A program made the translations under genes and the position numbers. 64,000 nt of DNA. It comes from Flavobacteriaceae bacterium. GTDB taxonomy: Bacteria > Bacteroidota > Bacteroidia > Flavobacteriales > Weeksellaceae. The DNA lies in assembly GCA_012522185.1 (NCBI GenBank), contig JAAYKY010000056.1, forward strand, positions 1 through 64,000, given 5' to 3'. Shown one piece after another: positions 35,054-44,176 of the stretch. The notes under the pieces were generated by a model. It made no database searches, was not told where the DNA came from, and worked only from the letters and a program-made list of their open reading frames with translations. Positions within the stretch are counted from its first letter, which is position 1. The number at the start of each line of letters is the position of its first letter.

Positions 35054-36514
35054 ATGCCTTTATCAGATAAAATCATTCAGGATGCAATCACTTTCGACGA
35101 CGTCCTTTTAGTCCCTTCTTATTCAGAAATACTCCCCAATCAGGTATCCTTAAAAACCCGACTTACCGATAAAATTCAGTTAAACATTCCCCTGGTTTCA
35201 GCAGCTATGGACACGGTTTCTGAATCCAAATTAGCCGTTGCGCTGGCTCGGGAAGGAGGTCTTTCCTTTATTCATAAAAATATGCCAATCGATGAGCAGG
35301 CTTATGAGATTGATGCGGTAAAACGTTCGGAAAACGGAATGATTACAGATCCGGTTACTTTGAGTCGCCATCATAAATTAAGTGATGCGGCGGAACTCAT
35401 GGGGCATTATCGAATTTCTGGACTTCCCGTAATTGAAGACGACCGAACTCTTGTCGGAATCATCACCAACCGGGATATACGTTATCAAACCAATATGGAT
35501 CAACTGGTTGAAGAGGTGATGACCAAACAAAATCTGATTACTTCTGACATCAACACGGATTTACACAAAGCAAAAGACATCCTTTTGGAAAACCGAGTGG
35601 AAAAACTTCCAATTGTTGATGACTCATTTAAATTAATCGGTTTGATTACCATAAAGGACATTGACAATTTATCGGAATTCCCAAATGCTTGCAAAGACAG
35701 TCAGGGTCGTTTGCGAGTGGGCGCAGGTGTAGGGATCGGAGCCGAAACTATGGAGCGCGTTCAGGCTTTGGTCGATAAAGGAGTTGACATCATCGCGCTG
35801 GACTCCGCACATGGTCATTCGAAAGGTGTGATTGACAAAGTAAGAGAAGTCCGAAATGCATTTCCTGATCTGGATATAGTAGGTGGAAATATTGTCACTG
35901 GACTCGCAGCCAAAGATTTAATCGATGCAGGTGCCAACGTTTTAAAAGTTGGCGTTGGACCGGGATCTATTTGCACTACACGAGTTGTAGCCGGTGTAGG
36001 CGTACCGCAATTGTCTGCAATCTATGATGTGTATGAATATGCTCACACAAAAAATGTTTCCATAATTGCAGATGGTGGAATTAAACTTTCTGGTGACATC
36101 GTAAAAGCAATTACTTCTGGGGCTAATTCGGTCATGATTGGGAGTTTATTTGCCGGAACCGAGGAAGCTCCGGGCGAAGAAGTGATTTATCAGGGAAGAA
36201 AATTCAAAACCTATCAAGGAATGGGCTCACTTTCGGCAATGCGAAGAGGGAGTAAAGATCGGTATTTCCAATCGGACGCAAATAAATTAGTCCCCGAAGG
36301 AATCGAAGGAAGAGTACCTTACAAAGGAAAACTCTCTGATGTGGTTTACCAACTATGTGGTGGGCTTCGAGCTGGAATGGGTTATTGCGGGACTCCTGAC
36401 ATTGACTCCTTGATTAAGAACGGCAAAATGGTGAAAATTTCCAATGCAGGATTGGCTGAAAGTCATCCGCATGACGTAGTTATCACCAAAGAAGCTCCGA
36501 ATTATTCTATATAA
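35054..36514 (+). CDS. guaB: Inosine-5'-monophosphate dehydrogenase
   Basis: 486 residues. It oxidises IMP to XMP with NAD, the first step toward GMP. Seen: [17 protein letters not shown], two CBS domains around residues 90-210 ([14 protein letters not shown] and [14 protein letters not shown]), the substrate loop with catalytic Cys [18 protein letters not shown], and the flap region [20 protein letters not shown]. The carboxy end NPDIDSL-type region reads [11 protein letters not shown]. Length and order are normal. It stands alone with a terminator. Confidence 0.97.
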   Translation: MPLSDKIIQDAITFDDVLLVPSYSEILPNQVSLKTRLTDKIQLNIPLVSAAMDTVSESKLAVALAREGGLSFIHKNMPIDEQAYEIDAVKRSENGMITDPVTLSRHHKLSDAAELMGHYRISGLPVIEDDRTLVGIITNRDIRYQTNMDQLVEEVMTKQNLITSDINTDLHKAKDILLENRVEKLPIVDDSFKLIGLITIKDIDNLSEFPNACKDSQGRLRVGAGVGIGAETMERVQALVDKGVDIIALDSAHGHSKGVIDKVREVRNAFPDLDIVGGNIVTGLAAKDLIDAGANVLKVGVGPGSICTTRVVAGVGVPQLSAIYDVYEYAHTKNVSIIADGGIKLSGDIVKAITSGANSVMIGSLFAGTEEAPGEEVIYQGRKFKTYQGMGSLSAMRRGSKDRYFQSDANKLVPEGIEGRVPYKGKLSDVVYQLCGGLRAGMGYCGTPDIDSLIKNGKMVKISNAGLAESHPHDVVITKEAPNYSI

Positions 36515-36531
36515 TACAATTCATTTCAAAT

Positions 36532-36576
36532 AAAAAGGTGGCTTAGATTCCGAAACATCGGGACAGCCACCTTTTT
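36532..36576. terminator. Bidirectional terminator between guaB and the FadL-like gene
   Basis: AAAAAGGTGGCT (36532-36543) pairs perfectly with AGCCACCTTTTT (36565-36576), with an inner stem TTCCGA/TCGGGA in the loop. A-run and T-run on both sides allow use from both strands. Confidence 0.85.
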
Positions 36577-36598
36577 ATTCATTTATACAATTAGGATT

Positions 36599-38017
36599 TT
36601 AGAATTGCCAACCGGCGGTCAGCAAAAACATTCCTATATTATTTTTCACTTCGGCTACATAATTATGATCCGCATTTAAGGGAAGCGTTGCCAAATAAAC
36701 ATCGCCATTATCATAATCTATGTATTCCCCATTCCCAAATACGTAATCAAATTTTTGGTTTTGTAACTGATAGGCCGCGTCCAGGTAGAAACCTCCGAAA
36801 TCGTATCCGGCACCTAAACTAAATCGATTGATATCGCCTCGAAAAGCCTTATCAAAATTAAGGTTTGCTACGTTTCCAGAGCCTGTGTCAGCCAATAATG
36901 TGATTTCATCAAATGGACTTTGCACATAATTATATCCTGCGCGAAAACGGAAATTATCCGCTCTAAATTCTCCTCCCAATCGAAATTCACTCGAGGATTT
37001 CAGATGATCATCCAAGAAGCTATTGGTCGAAGCAAAGCTTCCTGAAGGCATCATTTTAGTGGAGCCGTTCATGTGAAGGGTATAGTCCGCATTGAGCGCT
37101 AATGACTTACCCACTACCACTCCAGCACTTGCCACGAGACGACTGTTTGCGTTTCGATGGTATTCGGAATAATAAAAGTCATAGTGATAATTTTCTCCGA
37201 ATAATAAATCCGCATAGTAGTTTTCTTCAATATTTCTATACCAAACCGGGCTGTGGTACGCCAAACCTAATCGTAACTGATCTGTCAGTTTCCCAATTAC
37301 ACCAGCGCTCACAGAAATTCCAGTTCCGGCTGCACTATAAGGCGTTCCATTTAGGTCATAACGATAGGTGGTTGTCCCGGCAGATCCCGTAGTTTCTTCA
37401 TCAAACACGACATAATTATCGTATCGAACATCGTGGAAATTAACCCCCAATCCCAGATAAAGGTGGTCGTTGTAACTAGCACCAAAATCAAGTGACATTT
37501 TAGTTTTGTATCCGATTACTTCGTCTTGATAACCGTTCATTAAGTAAGTTGTATATTCTTCCGGATCCTCATTGGTCAAATAAGTTGCCTGAATATTTTC
37601 ATTCCTTCCTAAGCGCATCCAATTATCAAGAGACTCTTGGGAGTATTTAATTCCGATTGCAAATCGGTTCCACCCACTTGATGGATTATTGAAAACAAAT
37701 GTTCCGCCTATATTTTGAAACATCAAGGAATTATCATCGGTTTTGACGGTATTTCCAAACGTACTCTCATTTTTATAGGAATTGAATCCGAGTGTAACAT
37801 TCACATCAGAAGCAATGGCTACGGCTAATCCTGCCGGGTTTTGTTCTACGGATGAAATATCGCCCCCCAAGGCTCCCATGGATCCTCCCATCCCGATATA
37901 ACGGGCACTTCCTGCATTGATTTCATTTGAATAAGCTGGAATTGAATTTAAGTCCTGAACGGTTTGGGCATTTGCCAATCCCGTCAGGATTAGTAATCCT
38001 GCAAATATATTTTTCAT
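36599..38017 (-). CDS. FadL/OmpP1-type outer membrane transport protein
   Basis: 472 residues. Signal peptide ending GLANAQ, followed by the OmpP1/FadL amino region GSARYIGMGGSMGALGGDISSVEQNPAGLAV, which forms the plug hatch, then about 14 barrel strands, ending with the aromatic GWQF. Members transport long-chain fatty acids or other hydrophobic compounds; in this phylum they are often labelled hemin receptor, without proof. It begins 19 bases after the low-complexity lipoprotein gene upstream and is probably in one transcript with it. Confidence 0.87.
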   Translation of the reverse strand: MKNIFAGLLILTGLANAQTVQDLNSIPAYSNEINAGSARYIGMGGSMGALGGDISSVEQNPAGLAVAIASDVNVTLGFNSYKNESTFGNTVKTDDNSLMFQNIGGTFVFNNPSSGWNRFAIGIKYSQESLDNWMRLGRNENIQATYLTNEDPEEYTTYLMNGYQDEVIGYKTKMSLDFGASYNDHLYLGLGVNFHDVRYDNYVVFDEETTGSAGTTTYRYDLNGTPYSAAGTGISVSAGVIGKLTDQLRLGLAYHSPVWYRNIEENYYADLLFGENYHYDFYYSEYHRNANSRLVASAGVVVGKSLALNADYTLHMNGSTKMMPSGSFASTNSFLDDHLKSSSEFRLGGEFRADNFRFRAGYNYVQSPFDEITLLADTGSGNVANLNFDKAFRGDINRFSLGAGYDFGGFYLDAAYQLQNQKFDYVFGNGEYIDYDNGDVYLATLPLNADHNYVAEVKNNIGMFLLTAGWQF

Positions 38018-38036
38018 TCTCTTTTAACGATTTAAA

Positions 38037-39245
38037 TTATCTTCTTGAACCTCCTCTCGTCCCGCTACTGCTTCCAGATCTCATTCCACTACTACTTGAC
38101 CCGCTCCTCATATTTGAACCCGAAGATCTCATACTTGGACTTGATGGTGTCGTTGTTCGCATATTTGAATTCTGCCTCATATTGCTATTAGAGCGGATAT
38201 TAGAGTTAGAGTTTTGACGGATATTTGAATTTTGTCGAATATTATTGTTCGAACGAATGTTATCATTGGTTCGAATGGGTGTATTCGGACGAACATTTGC
38301 TGGAGCTGTTTGACGTACTGGACGAACATTTGCGTCTTGAGTGACTCTTGTATTACTATCTCGTACTTGTGGTGATCTCAGATTTGCATCCGTGGTCGTA
38401 TTTCTCACACCGGTTTCTCTCACTTGACGTACTGGAGCTTCAGCTCTCAGGTTACTATTTGTTCTGACATTGCTATTTCTTACGGTAGCATTTCCAGTTC
38501 GGGTTTGTCTCACTGATGAATTTTCCATCAGGCGATTGCTACTATTATTTCGGAAAGGAGAATTATTTCGATACGGGGTTCCATAAGCCAATCCAGAGCC
38601 AGGTCTTACCCCTGCTCCAACTGCTGTCCCTCTGTGGTAATACCCTGGGTAACCATAGTGGCCATAATAACCTCCATAATAACCATAATATCCTCCATAG
38701 TAACCGCCCCAATAAGGACTATAATAGCCTCCCCAATAAGGACCATAATATCCCCATCCGGAGTACCATGGACTGTACCAGCCTCCCCAGCCCCATCTTG
38801 GATAGCCCCAGCCCCAAGACCATGAAGAATACCCAAATCCCCACCATGGATTGTGCCAGCCATAATTGTTTACTGTAATGTCTAAACCATCATATCTTCC
38901 CCAATCAGTAGTATTTCCTGATCCTACGTAAACATTATTACTTCCAGTGTAGATATTTACATCATTAGTTGTGGATTGAGCCGTTTGCTCATCGTAATAA
39001 AAATCCTCAGCTCCATTCCCTTCGGCATCGAAATAAGGACTTCCGACTTGAATATCATAAGGATTTGCTTCGGTTTGTCCTTGCACTATCTGCCCATCTC
39101 TCGAAGGACTGTAATAAATCCCATCCGTTTCACCGCTTTTGGCAGCAGTAGATTGGGAAGAAGAGCAAGAGGCCATTCCAAATACAATAGCCAAAACCCC
39201 AAAATATTTGAAGATTTTTTGTGAATATGTATAAACTTTACTCAT
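38037..39245 (-). CDS. Lipoprotein with Trp/Gly/Tyr block and Arg/Asn/Ser tail
   Basis: 402 residues. Signal peptide with lipobox FGMASC (Cys 27). Residues 40-125 are acidic and Asn-rich. Residues 128-203 are almost only W, G, Y, P and S (WGWGYPRWGWGGWYSPWYSG and repeated GGYYSPYWGGYY). From about 225 to the end the chain is Arg/Asn/Ser-rich with recurring units such as VRNSNVRTNSN, NIRQNS and MRSGSSS; calculated charge is strongly positive. No known domain is seen. It is unlikely to be globular over its last 270 residues and may be sticky or phase-separating; this is inference. Conserved neighbours proS and FadL-like flank it. Confidence 0.8.
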   Translation of the reverse strand: MSKVYTYSQKIFKYFGVLAIVFGMASCSSSQSTAAKSGETDGIYYSPSRDGQIVQGQTEANPYDIQVGSPYFDAEGNGAEDFYYDEQTAQSTTNDVNIYTGSNNVYVGSGNTTDWGRYDGLDITVNNYGWHNPWWGFGYSSWSWGWGYPRWGWGGWYSPWYSGWGYYGPYWGGYYSPYWGGYYGGYYGYYGGYYGHYGYPGYYHRGTAVGAGVRPGSGLAYGTPYRNNSPFRNNSSNRLMENSSVRQTRTGNATVRNSNVRTNSNLRAEAPVRQVRETGVRNTTTDANLRSPQVRDSNTRVTQDANVRPVRQTAPANVRPNTPIRTNDNIRSNNNIRQNSNIRQNSNSNIRSNSNMRQNSNMRTTTPSSPSMRSSGSNMRSGSSSSGMRSGSSSGTRGGSRR

Positions 39246-39386
39246 TTTATCTTTTTTACCAGTTAGTATTCTTTAAATTTGCTTCCTAAAATAGAAATTC
39301 TCCCTAAAATTAAGAATTATTTATAAAACGGCAATTTCTATGCCAATTAAACATATGTTAAACCCGCTAATTGTTAAATTTTAAAG

Positions 39387-40865
39387 ATGGCAAAACTTAC
39401 TTCAAGAAGTGAAGATTATTCCAAGTGGTACAATGAGTTAGTGACACAAACCGGCATGGCCGAAAACTCAAAGGTGAGAGGATGCATGGTAATCAAACCC
39501 TATGGTTATGCCATTTGGGAAAAAATGCAAGCCGAATTGGACAGGATGTTCAAAGAAACCGGTCACCAGAACGCGTATTTCCCCATTTTTGTGCCGAAAA
39601 GTTTATTTGAAGCGGAAGAAAAAAACGCAGAAGGTTTTGCCAAAGAATGCGCTGTTGTTACTCATTATCGATTAAAAAATGATCCGAAGAATGAAGGAAA
39701 GCTAATGGTAGATCCAGAAGCAAAACTCGAAGAAGAGTTGATTGTTCGCCCTACTTCGGAAGCTATCATCTGGAGCACTTATAAAAACTGGATTCAGTCT
39801 TATCGTGATTTACCGATACTCATTAACCAATGGGCCAACGTCGTACGATGGGAAATGCGCACCCGATTGTTTCTTCGTACCGCTGAATTTTTATGGCAAG
39901 AAGGGCACACGGCTCACGCCACCAAAGAAGAAGCTTGGGAAGAAACACGAAAAATGTTGGATGTTTATGCAGAATTCGCAGAAAACTTCATGGGAATCCC
40001 AGTAGTCAAAGGCTATAAAACACCAAGTGAGCGTTTTGCTGGAGCCGAAGAAACCTTGTGCATTGAGGCGATGATGCAGGATGGGAAAGCGCTTCAAGCC
40101 GGAACCTCGCATTTCCTTGGACAGAATTTCGCCAAAGCTTTTGATGTGAAATTTGCCACCAAAGAAGGTTCACTCGAGCACGTTTGGGCAACTTCATGGG
40201 GTGTCTCCACCCGACTAATCGGCGCTTTAATCATGACGCATTCCGATGACAATGGTTTGGTTTTACCACCAAAACTAGCACCTATTCAAGTGGTGATTGT
40301 TCCAATTTATCGGAATGACGAACAAAGAGAAGCCATTTCTGAAGTTTCTTTGAATTTGGTGTCAGAGCTAAAAAACAAAGGCGTTTCGGTGAAATACGAT
40401 GACGACGATACGGTAAAACCTGGATGGAAATTTAATGAATATGAATTGAAAGGAGTTCCCATCCGTATTGCAATCGGACCGAGAGACCTCGAAAACGGTC
40501 AGGTAGAACTTGCCCGTCGCGACACCTTAGAGAAATCTCTTGAGAAACTCGATGGGATTTCAGAAACGATTGTACAAAAACTGGATGAAATCCAAGAAAA
40601 TATTTTCCAAAAAGCAAGAGAGTTCCGCGACGAACACATCACAGAGGTTTCTTCTTATGAGGAATTTAAAGAAGTTCTGGAGTCAAAGGGAGGCTTCATC
40701 TCAGCTTATTGGGACGGAACGGAGGAAACGGAAGAAAAAATTAAAAATGAAACCAAAGCTACAATCCGTTGTATTCCTTTCGCCGAAGCGGATTTAGAAG
40801 GAAAAAAGGATGTTTTTTCAGGACAAGAAGCGAAGTTCAAAGTTCTTTACGCCAAAGCATATTAA
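39387..40865 (+). CDS. proS: Prolyl-tRNA synthetase (type 3, archaeal/eukaryotic-like)
   Basis: 492 residues. A class II synthetase charging tRNA-Pro. Seen: motif 1 region [18 protein letters not shown], motif 2 [21 protein letters not shown], motif 3 region [18 protein letters not shown] and [18 protein letters not shown], then an anticodon-binding domain and a carboxy-terminal extension. The editing insertion found in long bacterial ProRS is absent, which marks the short type also common in Bacteroidota. It stands alone; the spacer upstream is 141 bases. Confidence 0.96.
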   Translation: MAKLTSRSEDYSKWYNELVTQTGMAENSKVRGCMVIKPYGYAIWEKMQAELDRMFKETGHQNAYFPIFVPKSLFEAEEKNAEGFAKECAVVTHYRLKNDPKNEGKLMVDPEAKLEEELIVRPTSEAIIWSTYKNWIQSYRDLPILINQWANVVRWEMRTRLFLRTAEFLWQEGHTAHATKEEAWEETRKMLDVYAEFAENFMGIPVVKGYKTPSERFAGAEETLCIEAMMQDGKALQAGTSHFLGQNFAKAFDVKFATKEGSLEHVWATSWGVSTRLIGALIMTHSDDNGLVLPPKLAPIQVVIVPIYRNDEQREAISEVSLNLVSELKNKGVSVKYDDDDTVKPGWKFNEYELKGVPIRIAIGPRDLENGQVELARRDTLEKSLEKLDGISETIVQKLDEIQENIFQKAREFRDEHITEVSSYEEFKEVLESKGGFISAYWDGTEETEEKIKNETKATIRCIPFAEADLEGKKDVFSGQEAKFKVLYAKAY

Positions 40866-40940
40866 CTTTAACGAATTTTTACAAAACTTATAAGTCAGTT
40901 GGTTCAATTATTGATAATGAATTCAACTCAAAAATTTCGT

Positions 40941-41288
40941 ATGAAAAACATATTCACCTTCGTACTTCTGATTTCCCTTAGCGGAGTTTTATTTGGGCAA
41001 AACAACCCATCGGATAAACGAAACAATTTCGAAGAATGGAGTAAGGAATTAAACCTTACCGAAAGTCAAGAAAAAGAAATCCGATTGATCCAGGAGAAAT
41101 TCCAATTGGAGTCTGAGACTCTGAGACAATCGGGAGATTTAGAAAAAGCAAAATCTTTGCAAGAAAGACAGCAAATAGAAATCGATGCTGTTTTAACGTC
41201 TGAACAAATTAACAAAGCAAAATTAATCAAAGAAAGAAAAATAAGGGAAAATAAAAAAAAGGCTGCCTCCCAATCAGCAGTTAGATAA
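40941..41288 (+). CDS. Small exported Spy/CpxP-like helical protein
   Basis: 115 residues from the ATG at 40941, which starts the signal peptide MKNIFTFVLLISLSGVLFGQ; upstream in-frame starts would add a non-signal extension. The mature part is charged helix with LTESQEKEIRLIQEKF and LTSEQINKAKLIKERK, spaced like the LTxxQ motifs of Spy/CpxP periplasmic chaperones, though only the general pattern is kept. It ends in a lysine-rich tail. Function is inferred from pattern only. Confidence 0.7.
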   Translation: MKNIFTFVLLISLSGVLFGQNNPSDKRNNFEEWSKELNLTESQEKEIRLIQEKFQLESETLRQSGDLEKAKSLQERQQIEIDAVLTSEQINKAKLIKERKIRENKKKAASQSAVR

Positions 41289-41308
41289 TTTTCCAAGAAC
41301 CAATCAAT

Positions 41309-41336
41309 GCCTTCTAACTGTTGAAGGCTTTTTTAT
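41309..41336 (+). terminator. Intrinsic terminator after the Spy-like gene
   Basis: GCCTTC (41309-41314) and GAAGGC (41323-41328) with an 8-base loop and six T. It separates this gene from the barrel gene that starts 13 bases later. Confidence 0.75.
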
Positions 41337-41348
41337 TGTAAATTTTAT

Positions 41349-43793
41349 ATGATGTCATTCAAAAAAATCCTTATCCCATTTGTACTATTATTTAGTATTA
41401 TTTCGTATTCTCAAAATTACACTTTGACCGGTAAAGTAACCGACTCTCAAGATCGCCCCTTAGAATACGCAACCATTTCGATTCAAGATCCTGCCACTTA
41501 CACAGAGCTCTCGGGAGGAATTACTGATGCAAACGGTAACTTTGCTGTAGAGGTCGAGGGCGGAAACCACATTTTATACATTGAATCTTTTATGGGTAGT
41601 ACTTATGAAAAATTAATTGACGTAACCCAAAATCAGAATTTAGGGACATTTAAATTGGAAGAAAATGCTGCAGTAGCCTTGGAAGGAGTAACAATCACTG
41701 GAAACAATCAAACCTATCGGATGGAGCTGGATAAAAAAGTATATAATTTATCCCAAGACATCATGGCGAAAGGAAGTTCTCTTTCTGATGCTTTGCAAAA
41801 TGTGCCTTCGGTTCAAGTCGATGGCGAAGGAAATGTAAGTTTGCGTGGAAATGAAAATGTTCGAATTCTAATCGATGGGAAACCCTCCTCTCTGGTGGGA
41901 ATTTCTGATCCGGCGACTGCTTTGCAAAGCTTACCAGCAGATGTTGTTGAGCGAATTGAAATTGTAACCAATCCATCGGCAAGGTACGAAGCAGAAGGAA
42001 CTGCTGGAATCATCAATATCATCCTAAAGAAAGGTAAACTACAAGGATTCAATGGCTCGATCAATGTGAATGGAGGAATTCCAACCTCTTATGGAGCTGC
42101 CGCAAATCTGAATTATAGAACTGGAAAATGGAATCTGTTTACCAATTTAAGCTACCGATATGCAGAAAGAGAAAGAGAAGGTAATTCCTATACGACAAGA
42201 TTTAATTCCGAAGGAATTCCACGTTATGAAGACATGGATCGGGAAGCAACACGTATCAATGACGGATACAATATCATGTTAGGAACTGAATATTATTTAG
42301 ACCCGAGAAACACCTTTACACTTTCTGGAAATTACCGATTTGGAAAGAATGAAAACCTTTCGGACATTTTCTACAATGATTATGACTCGAATTTAAATTT
42401 GACCAATAGTTCTTTGAGAACCGAAAGAGAAAAAGAAGACGATTTCAGTATCGAAGGAAATTTCAATTATAAACATGAATTTCTAGATCCAGGTCATGAA
42501 CTTTCAATTGATGCGCGCGTTACTTATTCCGAAGAACAAGAAGACGGAGATTTGCGTGAAATAGGAGATTTAGTGAATTCAACCGAAAGGTCTTTCAGTT
42601 CAGAGTTCCAAAATCGTGTGATTATTTCGGCTGATTATGTCTATCCTTTTGGAGAAAAAGGAAGATTAGAATTGGGTGCTCGTGGAGAAATGGAATCCAC
42701 GCTGACTGATTTCAAAGTGGATAGTTTAGGCAATAGCGGATGGCTTTCAAAGCCGGAATTTTCAAACCGCACGGATTATCGTCAGAACGTCTATGCAGCT
42801 TATGCACAATACGGACAAGGCTTTGGAAACTTCTCATTTTTCGCTGGACTTCGTATGGAGAATTCAGACATTACTGTTAAATCCATTTTGAATGAAAGCG
42901 TGACGCGTAAAAACTATGTGGATTTCTTCCCGAGTTTGTTTTTAAATTATGAGTTCTTGAACGAAGACCAATTGCAAGTAAGCTATAGCCGTAGAATCAG
43001 AAGACCAAGAGGATGGGACTTGATTCCTTTTACTTCTTATTCAAACAACCGAAATATGTTTATGGGTAATCCGGATTTAAATCCACAATACACTGATTCC
43101 TATGAGTTGTCTTATGTGGCCAAAATCGGGAAATTCATGGTTACGCCTAATATTTATTACTCCAATACTACGGATAATATTCAGAGATACCAATCCATCA
43201 ATGAGCTTGGTGTTTTGATCACAAGACCTATCAACGTAGGAACTGAAGAGCGATACGGTGGAGATTTGACTTTCACTTATCGACCTTGGAGATGGTGGAA
43301 TATCATGGGTAATGTGAATCTTTTTGGCTACCGCACAAAAGGCGAGTACACCGATTCCTATATCAACCCAACAACGGGTGCTGAAATCACTACCACCACC
43401 AACTTTGATGGGGACGGATTCAGCTGGTTCGGAAGATTGAACAATAGCTTCACTTTACCGGCAAATTTCTCAGCTCAGATTTCAGGTTTCTATCGAGGAG
43501 GAATGAAATCTGCACAAAGCGAGAGAAAGCCGATGTACGGTGTAGATTTGTCCATCAGCAAAGATCTGTTCAATGACAATGCGACCATCACTGCCAGCGT
43601 ACGAGATTTATTTAACACACGTGGTTTCGAAATGGAATCTTGGGGCGATGACTTTTATTTGGAAAGCTACAACCGTTGGGGCGTAAGATCTATAAATGTA
43701 ACTTTCACGTATCGGTTCAATCAATCCAAACGAGAACAAAGAAGAGAGCAACGTGAGCAAGAATTTGAAATGGAAGCCGGTGCCGAAATGTAA
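41349..43793 (+). CDS. TonB-dependent-receptor-like outer membrane protein
   Basis: 814 residues. Signal peptide ending IISYSQ, a carboxypeptidase-regulatory-like domain (about 24-110, YTLTGKVTDSQDRPLEYATISI), a plug domain (about 130-225, with LSDALQNVPSVQVDGEGNVSLRGNENVRILIDGKPS, shortened), and a 22-strand barrel of the outer-membrane beta-barrel family 3 kind. After the last strand VTFTYRFNQ comes a 20-residue charged tail (KREQRREQREQEFEMEAGAEM). No SusD partner is adjacent, so glycan import is not suggested; the ligand is unknown. Confidence 0.88.
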   Translation: MMSFKKILIPFVLLFSIISYSQNYTLTGKVTDSQDRPLEYATISIQDPATYTELSGGITDANGNFAVEVEGGNHILYIESFMGSTYEKLIDVTQNQNLGTFKLEENAAVALEGVTITGNNQTYRMELDKKVYNLSQDIMAKGSSLSDALQNVPSVQVDGEGNVSLRGNENVRILIDGKPSSLVGISDPATALQSLPADVVERIEIVTNPSARYEAEGTAGIINIILKKGKLQGFNGSINVNGGIPTSYGAAANLNYRTGKWNLFTNLSYRYAEREREGNSYTTRFNSEGIPRYEDMDREATRINDGYNIMLGTEYYLDPRNTFTLSGNYRFGKNENLSDIFYNDYDSNLNLTNSSLRTEREKEDDFSIEGNFNYKHEFLDPGHELSIDARVTYSEEQEDGDLREIGDLVNSTERSFSSEFQNRVIISADYVYPFGEKGRLELGARGEMESTLTDFKVDSLGNSGWLSKPEFSNRTDYRQNVYAAYAQYGQGFGNFSFFAGLRMENSDITVKSILNESVTRKNYVDFFPSLFLNYEFLNEDQLQVSYSRRIRRPRGWDLIPFTSYSNNRNMFMGNPDLNPQYTDSYELSYVAKIGKFMVTPNIYYSNTTDNIQRYQSINELGVLITRPINVGTEERYGGDLTFTYRPWRWWNIMGNVNLFGYRTKGEYTDSYINPTTGAEITTTTNFDGDGFSWFGRLNNSFTLPANFSAQISGFYRGGMKSAQSERKPMYGVDLSISKDLFNDNATITASVRDLFNTRGFEMESWGDDFYLESYNRWGVRSINVTFTYRFNQSKREQRREQREQEFEMEAGAEM

Positions 43794-43810
43794 TTCAAAT
43801 GATTTTCTAT

Positions 43811-43840
43811 AAAAAAGAGTGCTGATATGCTCTCTTTTTT
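43811..43840 (+). terminator. Terminator after the TonB-receptor-like gene
   Basis: AAAAAAGAGTGC and GCTCTCTTTTTT pair around TGATAT with one mismatch, ending in six T. Confidence 0.75.
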
Positions 43841-44118
43841 ATTTAAATCTCTAAGAATCAAAGATTAAATGGGCGAATTGCGGAATTAATTTCTAACCTC
43901 TACCAGATTTAGTTTATTTGAAAAAAACTGCAATCAGACTAAGAATCTCTGAAAAATATTCTTTTGTCTCTTTAAAAAATTTATTCTTCTTTTTCATTCA
44001 AACAATAGTATGAAAAATATATGAGTCTAAGCCTTTTTTGTAGCTGAAATTACGACCAGTTCTGAAATAAACTGACAACCCCCTGAATTATTTAAAGAAG
44101 AGAGAACGCAATGATGTA

Positions 44119-44149
44119 TAAAAAAAGGAGTGCCTGAATGCACTCCTTT
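44119..44149 (-). terminator. Terminator after sppA
   Basis: AAAGGAGTGC (44124-44133) and GCACTCCTTT (44140-44149) pair perfectly around a 6-base loop; on the minus strand the stem runs into seven T. Confidence 0.85.
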
Positions 44150-44176
44150 ATTCTTATTATACTTGGATTAAAACAA

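Larger units (their letters stand above)
43794..44176. other. Gene-free spacer of 383 bases
   Basis: Contains the terminator of the barrel gene at its left end and that of sppA at its right end. The middle (43850-44115) is AT-rich; I see no open frame with family character, no tRNA-like fold and no clear promoter there. Confidence 0.7.

Noticed and set aside
38516-38878. Open frames opposite the Trp/Gly/Tyr block
   Set aside because: They arise from the repeated codons on the coding strand and show only low-complexity sequence.
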